The notes below the pieces were generated by a model, which was not told the origin of the DNA, did no database searches, and saw only the letters and a list, made by a program, of their open reading frames with translations. Position numbers and translations under genes: made by a program. DNA of 39,781 nt. It comes from Lentisphaerae bacterium GWF2_50_93 (GTDB lineage Bacteria > Verrucomicrobiota > Lentisphaeria > Victivallales > GWF2-50-93). This document shows, piece by piece, positions 1-6,886 of this stretch (its first letter is position 1; the number at the start of each line of letters is the position of its first letter). The stretch lies in NCBI GenBank assembly GCA_001804815.1, contig MHBI01000015.1, positions 1 through 39,781 on the forward strand. Reading direction: 5' to 3'.

Positions 1-1
1 G

Positions 2-406
2 CCTTCAAAAGCACTGGATGAGAATACAAGGCTGGCTGAGGACTCGTCTATTTTTGCCAGGAAAAGGCGTTGCCAGAGCATACTCCAGAGATATGAGGAG
101 CAGAAGAAGAACAAGAATTGCAAGATGGAACTGCACGTCATCCGGATTGGCAGTATTGCCTTTGCTAGCAATTCGTTCGAGCTTTTCACGGACTATGGGG
201 TTCGGATGCAGGCAAGGAGTCCTGCAGAGCAGACATTCGTGGTCCAGCTGTGCGGCGGTGGAAGCCCGGGCTATCTTCCGACGAGGCTTGCGCAGAAAGG
301 CGAAAGTTACAGTGCATGCCTCTACTGCAACCAGGTCGGCCCCGAAGGCGGGGATGTCCTGGTGGATGAGACAGTCAGGCTGATCAAGTCAGCCTGGGAC
401 AAATAG
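2..406 (+). CDS. C-terminal part of a neutral/alkaline ceramidase-like protein (5' end outside window)
   Basis: The frame is open from the window edge to the TAG at 404-406, giving 134 residues. The section from about residue 42 on carries the pattern RIGSIAFASNSFELFTDYG, then SPAEQTFVVQL, YLPT and VGPEGGDVLVDETV. This matches my memory of the C-terminal part of neutral-ceramidase-like proteins common in Planctomycetes and Lentisphaerae genomes, where the enzyme core would hydrolyse an amide or ester substrate in the periplasm. An internal ATG at 125 is not needed as a start because the frame continues upstream without a stop. No catalytic residues fall in this part, so enzymatic function cannot be judged here. 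The gene is on the plus strand, convergent with the pqi operon, and a hairpin follows its stop directly. Confidence 0.62.
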   Translation, partial: PSKALDENTRLAEDSSIFARKRRCQSILQRYEEQKKNKNCKMELHVIRIGSIAFASNSFELFTDYGVRMQARSPAEQTFVVQLCGGGSPGYLPTRLAQKGESYSACLYCNQVGPEGGDVLVDETVRLIKSAWDK

Positions 407-408
407 TA

Positions 409-430
409 GAGGCAATTTCAAAATTGCCTC
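409..430 (+). terminator. Hairpin right after the ceramidase-like stop codon
   Basis: A perfect 10-bp stem (GAGGCAATTT / AAATTGCCTC) with a 2-nt loop starts three bases after the TAG. It has no downstream T-run, so it is a poor classical rho-independent terminator. It may instead protect the 3' end or belong to the intergenic palindrome families; the GCAATT...AATTGC core recurs at 9129 and 28850. Confidence 0.35.
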
Positions 431-434
431 ATTT

Positions 435-567
435 GAGCTGATTTCTAAAGTTGGAGTGCGCTGCTTTAGCGTGTGTAACCAGTTGAATACCAAGACACGC
501 TGAAGCCGTGAACTCCAACAAGCGTTTTTCCCACAACAACCGTTTTTCGTATTTTTGAAATCAGCTC
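435..567. repeat. Nested palindromic repeat, family C (copy 1)
   Basis: Outer 11-bp arms GAGCTGATTTC (435-445) and GAAATCAGCTC (557-567) are perfect inverted repeats. Inside them lie 25-bp arms at 450-474 and 495-519 that are inverted with a few mismatches; both carry GTTGGAGT at the end and a GCTTTAGCGTGT-like core. The same GTTGGAGTTCA motif forms another inverted pair at 23368-23431. No gene is visible between 407 and 701. Confidence 0.6.
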
Positions 568-624
568 AGTAATTTGCTGTTGCAAAGAAAATTAAGACTG
601 ATGGTGGAGCATTTCTGCGCATTA

Positions 625-705
625 GGTAGGTACGTGCTTCAGCATGTACCATCTTAATGCTTAGGAATGGGACAGGCTAAAGCCTGTCCCTACTTAAAGA
701 CCTAC
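625..705. repeat. Double-hairpin repeat, family A (copy 1), abutting the pqiC stop
   Basis: The hairpins are GGTACGTGCTTCAGCATGTACC-like (629-650, one mismatch) and GGGACAGGCT/AGCCTGTCCC (669-690). They are followed by TACTTAAAGACCTAC, whose last bases include the reverse complement of the pqiC stop codon. A second, better-preserved copy with the same flank sits at the end of the DUF4159 gene (6796-6886). On the minus strand both would fold in the mRNA 3' end, a position typical of REP-like elements. Confidence 0.65.
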
Positions 706-1292
706 TGCTTCTTTTCGGTTTCAGTCCTGATTGCGGCTGCGATGTCGCCGCTAACTTTCGCCAGTGCGCGGCTGTGCGCCGCGGCCAGTGCTTCGAAGCC
801 TTCGCCAGTTGCGGGTTCGGACACGGATGTGCGGCCGGAAACAGGCAAACCTCCCACTGACTTGCGTACCACCCACACGGCTTCAATATTCGCCGACTTG
901 CCGGGTACGGACTCGAAACGCTGGATGTCTATCGTCACGCGGTAGGCAGGATCAAGATTAGCCAGCGGCACCGCTACTACGTGCTGGGTTCCGAGGAGCA
1001 CTGCTAGGTCGCCGGCGATCACCCGGGCGATGTTGCTGTTCAACGGTCCCGCCCAGCGGTTGAATTCATCGATTGACACGCGGTTCGGTTCGGATTGAAC
1101 GGTGAACTGCGGGCGGTCGACTTCTGCAGGAATGGAAACCGGTCCCACCGCCACTGAACAGTCAGCTGCGGCTTTCCCATCTCCTTTCGCTGTCGAGTTA
1201 AGGGTGTAGAACTTAGAAGGTGACGAGGCGCAGCCTGCCAGAAAAAATGTGGCGAACGCGATTGCGACGAGATGGCTGATTTGTTTTTTCAT
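702..1292 (-). CDS. pqiC: PqiC-like outer-membrane lipoprotein (ABC-type transport auxiliary lipoprotein)
   Basis: This is a 196-residue lipoprotein. It has a short basic N-terminus, a hydrophobic stretch and the lipobox LAGC, with FYTL shortly after the acylated Cys. GPVSIPAEVDRPQFTV and FNRWAGPLN are the hallmark segments of the PqiC/YmbA (DUF330) family. In E. coli, PqiC sits in the outer membrane and contacts the periplasmic PqiB tunnel that carries lipids between membranes. The frame also has an ATG at 1301 that forms ATGA with the pqiB stop, but the AGGAGA box lies only about one base before it. The ATG at 1292 is about nine bases downstream of that box and is preferred. It is the last gene of the pqi group, and family A palindromes begin at its TAG. 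Confidence 0.88.
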   Translation of the reverse strand: MKKQISHLVAIAFATFFLAGCASSPSKFYTLNSTAKGDGKAAADCSVAVGPVSIPAEVDRPQFTVQSEPNRVSIDEFNRWAGPLNSNIARVIAGDLAVLLGTQHVVAVPLANLDPAYRVTIDIQRFESVPGKSANIEAVWVVRKSVGGLPVSGRTSVSEPATGEGFEALAAAHSRALAKVSGDIAAAIRTETEKKQ

Positions 1293-1297
1293 TATTT

Positions 1298-2821
1298 TCA
1301 TTCTCCTGTTTTTCCACGGATAAGTGCTTCTGGGTGGCGTTCGAGATAGTCGGCCAGCACGCGCAGCGCACGTGCCGCGCCGCTGCCCTGCTGGAGCATG
1401 TTGTTCAGCTCGGAGTTCATCACCGAGTTCGGTTCTATGAGCTTGTTTGCGCTTTCAAGCATCTTGTCGGCATTGGTGATCGTGCCACGCGCGCCTACAA
1501 CTGTCTGGTTGAGATTCTTGAGCAGGATTTCAACGCTGTCTTCAATGGAAGCAAGCTTGTCAAGCACGGTGGGCAGCTGGAGGGGATCCTGCGACCAGTC
1601 CAATACCACCGCCGGTGCTTCGGGATAGAAATTAAGCGACACCAGCAATGATCCGGTAAGCAGGTTTCCGGTATCCAGCTCGGCCCGCATGCCGCGGGAA
1701 ATCAAAGTGTCTACCATTTTCCTGTGGAAGGTCTTGGCGTCTTCGCCTTTTGCCATGTCCATGAAATTGACTCCATACCGCTTCGGATCCAGGCATATTT
1801 CCACATGCACGGAGCCGTCAAGCGTCTTCACATCCAGTTCTGTGCTGATATTGGTGACTTCGCCGATGGTTATGCCGTAGAACTGTACCGGGGCGCCAAC
1901 TGCCAGGCCACGGACCGACTGCTTGAAGACAAGCAGGTATTCGTGAGGGTCGCAGACAGGTGGCTTGAAGGCTTCTGTGCGGTCGCTGAACAGTTTGAAA
2001 CTGGCTCCCTCTTGGGCTGGCGGAAGTATCGGATCGTTGTCGGGCGTCTCGAACGCCACTCCTCCGGCCAGGATGGACATCATCGATTCGGTCTTGACAT
2101 GGATGCCGCTTGCGGTGAGTGAAACATCGATCCCGCTGGCCTGCCAGAACCTGGTGTCCTCATTGACGTATTTATCGTAGGGGGACTGCACGAATATCTT
2201 GATGTTCAGGAACTCTCCGTCCTTGTCCAGCTCGTATGATACAACCTGTCCGGCCTGCAGCTGGCGGAAAAAAATTGGTACGCCGACATCCAGCGAACCC
2301 AGCTCCGAAGTCTTCAGCGTGAAGACGCGTCCGGGTACATCGCCGGTCAACGGAGGTGTTTCAAGCGCGACGAAACTGAACTCCTTCTCCTCGGACGCTC
2401 CAAGCTGCACGCCGACGTAGTTTCCCGAAATCAGCGTGCTGAGTCCCGAGACGTTCAGACCGGAGATGCGCGGGCGTACGACCCAGAACTTGGTATCCTT
2501 GACGAGAAGTTCCCTGGCATCCGGGCTCATCTGCGCGGTGGCGATTATGCTCTTGCGGTCTTCCGAGAGACTTATGGTCTTGAGGACACCCATGACAAGT
2601 CCATTGTATTTGACCTTTGTCTTGTTGGCTTCAAGGCCTTCAGCGGAATGGAATATGATCGTGATCTCCGGCCCCCTGCTTAAAATATGCGTCACGGCAA
2701 TCCAGACACCTGCTGCGGCCGCCACGATGGGAATGACCCATACCAGGGAGAGCCGCGTGCGCTTTTTCACGACGATTTTTGATTCGGCAACTTTTTGGAA
2801 TGATTTGTGTTTGTCAGGCAT
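1298..2821 (-). CDS. pqiB: PqiB-like MCE/MlaD-domain protein, periplasm-spanning lipid tunnel
   Basis: The protein has 507 residues (E. coli PqiB is about 546). A basic N-terminus precedes one transmembrane segment (about residues 24-45, LSLVWVIPIVAAAAGVWIAV). Three MCE domains follow, at about 50-150, 165-265 and 290-410. Each has the MCE-type pattern of a hydrophobic strand, a G-x-x-V-x-Y/F-x-G core and a GxxL-type loop, for example TKVKYNGLVMGVL and GAPVQFYGITIGEV. The C-terminal part is helical and predicted to form the needle. In the known system, hexameric PqiB links inner-membrane PqiA to outer-membrane PqiC. The start is preceded by GAGG at good spacing and overlaps the upstream pqiA stop by eight bases (ATGCCTGA), indicating translational coupling. 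Confidence 0.93.
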   Translation of the reverse strand: MPDKHKSFQKVAESKIVVKKRTRLSLVWVIPIVAAAAGVWIAVTHILSRGPEITIIFHSAEGLEANKTKVKYNGLVMGVLKTISLSEDRKSIIATAQMSPDARELLVKDTKFWVVRPRISGLNVSGLSTLISGNYVGVQLGASEEKEFSFVALETPPLTGDVPGRVFTLKTSELGSLDVGVPIFFRQLQAGQVVSYELDKDGEFLNIKIFVQSPYDKYVNEDTRFWQASGIDVSLTASGIHVKTESMMSILAGGVAFETPDNDPILPPAQEGASFKLFSDRTEAFKPPVCDPHEYLLVFKQSVRGLAVGAPVQFYGITIGEVTNISTELDVKTLDGSVHVEICLDPKRYGVNFMDMAKGEDAKTFHRKMVDTLISRGMRAELDTGNLLTGSLLVSLNFYPEAPAVVLDWSQDPLQLPTVLDKLASIEDSVEILLKNLNQTVVGARGTITNADKMLESANKLIEPNSVMNSELNNMLQQGSGAARALRVLADYLERHPEALIRGKTGE

Positions 2822-3467
2822 GTTGAACCTCTTTCCCAGTTTCTTTAGAATTTTCAGAATCCCATATAAGCCGCGGATCGAAGGACTCGACCGCCATCAT
2901 TGTCAGCACTACGACCGCCGCAAAGAACAACAATCCCGGTCCCGGCTCCACGGACATGAGGGGCTGCAGCTGTATCAGCGCCACGGTAAAGGTGCCCACG
3001 AACACGTCCACCATGGACCAGCGTCCTATAATATCGATTGTCCGGTAGAGCCTGATCCGCTGGATGTTGTTCCTGATGGAGCCCCGTTTCACGGAGATGA
3101 CCAGGTGTATGAGACCCACTATCTTCGCGCTCGGAATCATGATGCTGGCGAACAGCACGATGAGCGAAAGCGGCCATCCGGTCGGCGACCACAGCAGGAC
3201 GACACCCTGCATGATGGTGTCGGACTCCCTGCCGGCGCTGGTGACGGTCGTCATCACAGGCAGGAGGTTGGCCGGAATATAGCAGACTGCCGCCGCTGCC
3301 AGAAAAGCAATTGTGCGCTGGAGGCTCTTCTTCTTGCGGAAGACAAGTTCCTCGTCGCAGCGTGGACAGCGTCCTTCCTCCGCGCCGGATGCGGGACGTG
3401 AAAGCAGGCCGCAGTCCGGGCAGCTCTGCAGGCCTTCCTGCATGGCGGTGGGTGTAGATGTGCTCAT
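2814..3467 (-). CDS. pqiA: PqiA-domain inner membrane protein (second half-size copy)
   Basis: The protein has 217 residues, about half of the roughly 417-residue E. coli PqiA, which contains two such domains in one chain. Cys pairs at 16/19 (CPDC) and 34/37 (CPRC) form a rubredoxin-like zinc ribbon. About four membrane helices follow, with the family signatures YIPANLLPVM and WSMVDVFVGTFTVAL. It is presumed to pass lipid to the PqiB tunnel from the inner membrane. It overlaps pqiB by eight bases. The ribosome site is weak: a GGAG lies about 11 bases before the ATG, inside an intergenic repeat. The paralogous half lies just upstream at 3667-4353. Confidence 0.88.
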   Translation of the reverse strand: MSTSTPTAMQEGLQSCPDCGLLSRPASGAEEGRCPRCDEELVFRKKKSLQRTIAFLAAAAVCYIPANLLPVMTTVTSAGRESDTIMQGVVLLWSPTGWPLSLIVLFASIMIPSAKIVGLIHLVISVKRGSIRNNIQRIRLYRTIDIIGRWSMVDVFVGTFTVALIQLQPLMSVEPGPGLLFFAAVVVLTMMAVESFDPRLIWDSENSKETGKEVQHA

Positions 3468-3474
3468 GGTGAAT

Positions 3475-3625
3475 CAATCTCCAATTTCCAATTTCCAAAA
3501 CACAGGCAATTTTCAACTTTCAATATCCAAACAAAGGCAAATAATCCAAGAACATGCCTTACGGCATTAACTACAAACGAATTGCAAATACAATTGGATC
3601 TGTTCGTAGTTAAGCCCGTAAGGGC
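3475..3625. repeat. Intergenic repeat with inverted arms (family D) between the two pqiA genes
   Basis: The 199-bp gap between the two pqiA genes opens with AATTTCCAATTTCC-type short repeats (3480-3530). It then holds an inverted pair: left arm 3556-3580 (GCCTTACGGCATTAACTAC) and right arm 3601-3625 (GTAGTTAAGCCCGTAAGGGC). A related single arm, TTACGGGCATAACT...ACGAACAG, is at 6753-6780. The rest of the gap (3626-3666) is AT-rich with nothing recognisable. Confidence 0.5.
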
Positions 3626-3666
3626 TGTTCTTCCATTTCCCTGTTTATTCACTTGTCTGGAATTTT

Positions 3667-4353
3667 CTATTTTGAATATTGTTTGGACTTTATTGTACTG
3701 GCTTCAGGTTCCGCCCACTCGATCCGGCTCCAGACTTCACGCGGATCAAAACATGATTGCATCGAAGCCAGCAGGAAGACCAGCGCGAAAAGGGAGAAAA
3801 GGGCGATTCCGGGAATGACCGTTGCGTAGTCCGCAATCTTGGTCAGCGCCACCAGCACGCCGATAAGCATGACCTCTATCATGCTCCAGGTGCGTGTGAA
3901 AGGGATGTGGCGCAGCAGCAGGCCGACCCAGGCTGGCGGACGTTCGCGCAGGCATCCGAGCAAGACCAGCATCAGGAATCCGATCTGCAGCCCCGGCGAA
4001 ATGACCGCCACGAACATAACCAGCACGGCGACGATCTGCTGCCCGTCCTTCCAGAGCTGCTGCGCGCCTCCTATCACCGTTGTGAAGGCCTCGTGGCCTA
4101 CGGCGGTGAGTCCGAGCATTGGGACAGAATTTGCAATAATGTAGAGAATCAGGGACGCAAGTGTCAGCGCGAACGTCCTGTTGAACGAATCTTCCCGGTG
4201 GCGCCACAGCTCCTTGTCGCAGCGCGGGCACCGTACCGATGCGCCCGGCTCAACTTCCGGAATGCGCTGCATCAGATCGCAGTGCGGACAGGCGATGAGC
4301 GATGCGTCTTCCAATGGCTGGTTGCAGTCAGGATGTTTATTTTGTATTTGCAA
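3667..4353 (-). CDS. pqiA: PqiA-domain inner membrane protein (first half-size copy)
   Basis: The protein has 228 residues with an N-terminal zinc ribbon (Cys 22/25 and 42/45, CPHC and CPRC) and about four transmembrane segments. The YIIANSVPML and FTRTWSMIEVMLIGVLVALTK motifs correspond to the PqiA signatures YxxANxxPxM and WSMxxVxxxG. With the following gene it would reconstitute the two-domain PqiA of Proteobacteria from separate chains. Translation appears to start at TTG (4351-4353), with AAGG five bases upstream; no ATG fits before the zinc ribbon. It is the first gene of the pqi group, and the 123-bp gap to the upstream TPR gene may hold its promoter, though none is obvious. Confidence 0.86.
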   Translation of the reverse strand: MQIQNKHPDCNQPLEDASLIACPHCDLMQRIPEVEPGASVRCPRCDKELWRHREDSFNRTFALTLASLILYIIANSVPMLGLTAVGHEAFTTVIGGAQQLWKDGQQIVAVLVMFVAVISPGLQIGFLMLVLLGCLRERPPAWVGLLLRHIPFTRTWSMIEVMLIGVLVALTKIADYATVIPGIALFSLFALVFLLASMQSCFDPREVWSRIEWAEPEASTIKSKQYSK

Positions 4354-4476
4354 AATTACCTTGGTTCTTCCTCAAATTAAAAGGGTAGGGCGCATGCCAT
4401 TGCCATTGAACGTCCGATAATTTATTCCATAACCCAAGGAATTACAATTTAATGGCAAACCTGGCGAAGCTTTTTG

Positions 4477-6447
4477 CTATTTGATGAGGTCCTCTATAGC
4501 CGGATCGGATTTGGCTCCCAGTTCCCTGGCCTTCTTGTACCATTTCTTCGCCTCATCCATCTTCGGCTTCTCGCAGGTGGCGTAAAGTGTCGCGAGATAT
4601 AAGGCTGATTCGGAAGATTTAGGATCGAGGTCGAACGCGGTCTTGAACTGTTTTTCCGCCGCTTCGATCCATTCGAGGTTGCTGCATGCAACTCCCAGAT
4701 ATCTCTGGAGTTTGGGATTCTTCGGATCCTGCGCCACTCCACGGCTCAGGACTCCGATGGCGGAATAATATTCACCTCTGCGGATATATGCGGATCCTGC
4801 AATAAGGAGATTCTGGACATCGTTTGGCTGGATGCGCAGGGCACGCTCGACATATTTGAGGGTCATTTCATCGCTTCTGCGTTCTGAATAGATGAAGGCC
4901 AGTTTCGAAAGAACGTATTGATTCTCAGGATCCATGGACAGCACTTTCTCATACTGGGATATCGCGGCGTCCTTGTTGCCTTTCTTGTCGGCTTCATCGC
5001 CGGCCTTGAGCAGTATATTCATCTCAGCTTCGCCGGGCTGGTCTTTCTCATCTGCCAGTTCCTTGATGATCTTCTCGACGGTCACCGTCTTTTCAGCCTT
5101 GATCTTCTCGTTGGCCTTCTTCAGGCTGTCGGCTTCAACTGTTTTCTGCAGGAGCCTGGCCTTGAAATCATCCCTTTCAATACGGAGCTGCTCCGCAGAT
5201 TCAGCCTTGTCTTCCAGCTCCTTCACCCGAGCCTTTATCCTTACCAGCTCATCCGTATTTCCAGCACCCGCGGATTTCAGGGCTGTTTTCAGTTCTTCCT
5301 CCTTCCTGGAGAGGGCTTCAGCCTTCTTGCTGTTATCCGATGACAGGGAATCAGCTTTCTTCCTGAACTCGTCCCTTTCCTTGGTAGCAGCTTCCATGTT
5401 CCTTGCCAGATCCGCCTGTTTGGAGATGAGTTCAGTGTTAGACTTTGCGAGTTCCGCATTCTTGATCGAATTGTCGGCATTCATCTTCTGGAGTTCCTGG
5501 TATTTCTTGTCCTGTCCAGAAAACTTCTCAAGATCCTTCCTCAACGACTCAAGCTGTGCCTTGACCACGTCGGACTGCTTGGACTGGGCCTCGAGCTGTG
5601 TCTTGAGAGCCTTGTTCTCCTCTGAAAGCTGTGTGATGATCTTCTGTCCGGCCACAGTTTCGGAAGCTGTCTCCGGGATCTTCTTCTTTAGTTTCTCAAC
5701 TTCGGCGGAATGCTTGGAGCTCTCCTTCTTTGCATCCGCAAGACTCTCCTCCGCCTTCCAAAGCTTCGCCGCAATCAACATGTTATCCTCGGCGATCCTG
5801 GTCTTTTCGAGAGTGTCCTTCTCAGCCTTATCCACCTTTGCCTTGCCGGCCTCGAGTTCCTTCTTCAGCTTTTCATTTTCGGACTGCAGCTGCTTTGCTA
5901 TCTCGCCTGCCGCGGGAGTTCCCGCCAGATCCTTCAGCTTCTTTCCCAGCTCATCGGCTTCCTTGCTGCTCTTCGAAAGTTTGTCCTCTAGATCAAGCTT
6001 CTCCTTCTCCGACAATACCAGCTTTGCCCTCAGGTCAGACAACTCCTTTCCGGTATCAGTATTTGCGGCGGGAATTATTGTCTTTGCAGGAGCTGTTGCA
6101 ACGGGGGTTGTCGTAACAGGGGCTGTTGCTGCAGGAGGTACTGCCCCGGGGACCGCAAGCGACTGGATCTCGATGTTGCATGCCTTGATCCTGTGATCTA
6201 CGAGTGCGCTGTTCCATCTGGGATATTGTTTTTTAACTTTCTGGAAGAAGGACAGGGATTCCTGATAGAGCGATATGGAGCTTTTATTGTCGCCGCTCTT
6301 CTTTGCAGACTCGGCCTGTTCATATATCTCAAATCCTTTCAACCAGATGTTTCTGGCGTCATTGCCTTGTTCAGTTGAATACTGCGCATGAAGAGGGGAT
6401 GTTGAACAGGACAGTATTACAAGGAGTATGAAAGGAAGATATTTCAT
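4477..6447 (-). CDS. Secreted coiled-coil protein with C-terminal TPR repeats
   Basis: The protein has 656 residues from the ATG at 6447, chosen because GGAGG stands six bases before it; a longer in-frame start at 6480 would add 11 residues ahead of a clear signal peptide (MKYLPFILLVILSCSTSPLHA). An N-terminal helical segment (about 25-100) is followed by a Pro/Ala/Thr-rich linker. A long Lys/Glu/Leu heptad-rich coiled coil spans about 130-480, and TPR units follow (about 485-655, for example AISQYEKVLSMDPENQYVLSK-type). It is predicted to be a periplasmic scaffold. It lies between the DUF4159 gene and pqiA on the same strand. A role linking either system is only positional; no enzyme motif is visible. 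Confidence 0.85.
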   Translation of the reverse strand: MKYLPFILLVILSCSTSPLHAQYSTEQGNDARNIWLKGFEIYEQAESAKKSGDNKSSISLYQESLSFFQKVKKQYPRWNSALVDHRIKACNIEIQSLAVPGAVPPAATAPVTTTPVATAPAKTIIPAANTDTGKELSDLRAKLVLSEKEKLDLEDKLSKSSKEADELGKKLKDLAGTPAAGEIAKQLQSENEKLKKELEAGKAKVDKAEKDTLEKTRIAEDNMLIAAKLWKAEESLADAKKESSKHSAEVEKLKKKIPETASETVAGQKIITQLSEENKALKTQLEAQSKQSDVVKAQLESLRKDLEKFSGQDKKYQELQKMNADNSIKNAELAKSNTELISKQADLARNMEAATKERDEFRKKADSLSSDNSKKAEALSRKEEELKTALKSAGAGNTDELVRIKARVKELEDKAESAEQLRIERDDFKARLLQKTVEADSLKKANEKIKAEKTVTVEKIIKELADEKDQPGEAEMNILLKAGDEADKKGNKDAAISQYEKVLSMDPENQYVLSKLAFIYSERRSDEMTLKYVERALRIQPNDVQNLLIAGSAYIRRGEYYSAIGVLSRGVAQDPKNPKLQRYLGVACSNLEWIEAAEKQFKTAFDLDPKSSESALYLATLYATCEKPKMDEAKKWYKKARELGAKSDPAIEDLIK

Positions 6448-6604
6448 GGTCAGCCTCCATTTTACAAATTGATCGGACACGAGGTATAATTTAATACCAT
6501 GTCCTAGTTCCTGCCTGATTTCAAGTTTGTCTCAAAATGAAATTTGTCTAAAAAGTAGCACAGACATTCTTGTCTGTGGGCTCAAATTACATTTTCAATC
6601 GCAG

Positions 6605-6637
6605 ACCAGCCTTCGCTAAGAAGCTATGGCACGGCAC
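6605..6637. repeat. 33-nt dispersed repeat, family G (solo copy)
   Basis: This stretch (CCTTCGCTAAGAAGCTATGG core) matches, over the full 33 nt with three differences, the segment inserted into the larger repeat at 22941-22973. Here it sits in the 435-bp gap between the coiled-coil gene and the DUF4159 gene. The rest of that gap (6448-6882) holds family D and A repeats and no gene. Confidence 0.7.
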
Positions 6638-6752
6638 GCAGGAATGTCCGCGCTACCCCATCGTTTCCCATGTGGTCATTGCAATTTATCATAAGCGTTA
6701 AGCTGCCTTTTGAGAGTGTAACTCGTCTGGGACAGATGACGCTACATCAAGC

Positions 6753-6780
6753 AATTACGGGCATAACTGCTACGAACAGA
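6753..6780. repeat. Family D repeat arm
   Basis: ATTACGGGCATAACTGCTAC followed by GAACAGA resembles the reverse complement of the right arm of the inverted repeat at 3601-3625. Confidence 0.4.
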
Positions 6781-6795
6781 TAGCTGGTGTTCTTA

Positions 6796-6886
6796 GTAGG
6801 TACGGGCTTTAGCCTGTACCATTCTTAGTTCTTAAAATTACTAAATTCTGGTACAGGCTAAAGCCCGTACCTACTTTAAGACCTAC
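6796..6886. repeat. Double-hairpin repeat, family A (copy 2), abutting the DUF4159 stop
   Basis: Arms at 6796-6820 (GTAGGTACGGGCTTTAGCC...) and 6850-6874 are perfect 25-bp inverted repeats of one another, and each is itself a hairpin (GTACGGGCT/AGCCTGTAC). They are followed by TTTAAGACCTAC, which contains the reverse complement of the TAG of the DUF4159 gene. The flank and orientation match copy 1 at the pqiC stop. Confidence 0.75.

Noticed and set aside
18..383. 121-codon plus-strand ORF at the left edge
   Set aside because: It is in another frame over the ceramidase-like coding region, with Arg/Ser-rich composition typical of a shadow frame.
4934..6196. 420-codon Ser/Phe-rich plus-strand ORF
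   Set aside because: It is the antisense of the Lys/Glu-rich coiled-coil gene. Its composition is explained by the complementary codons, and no domain is seen.
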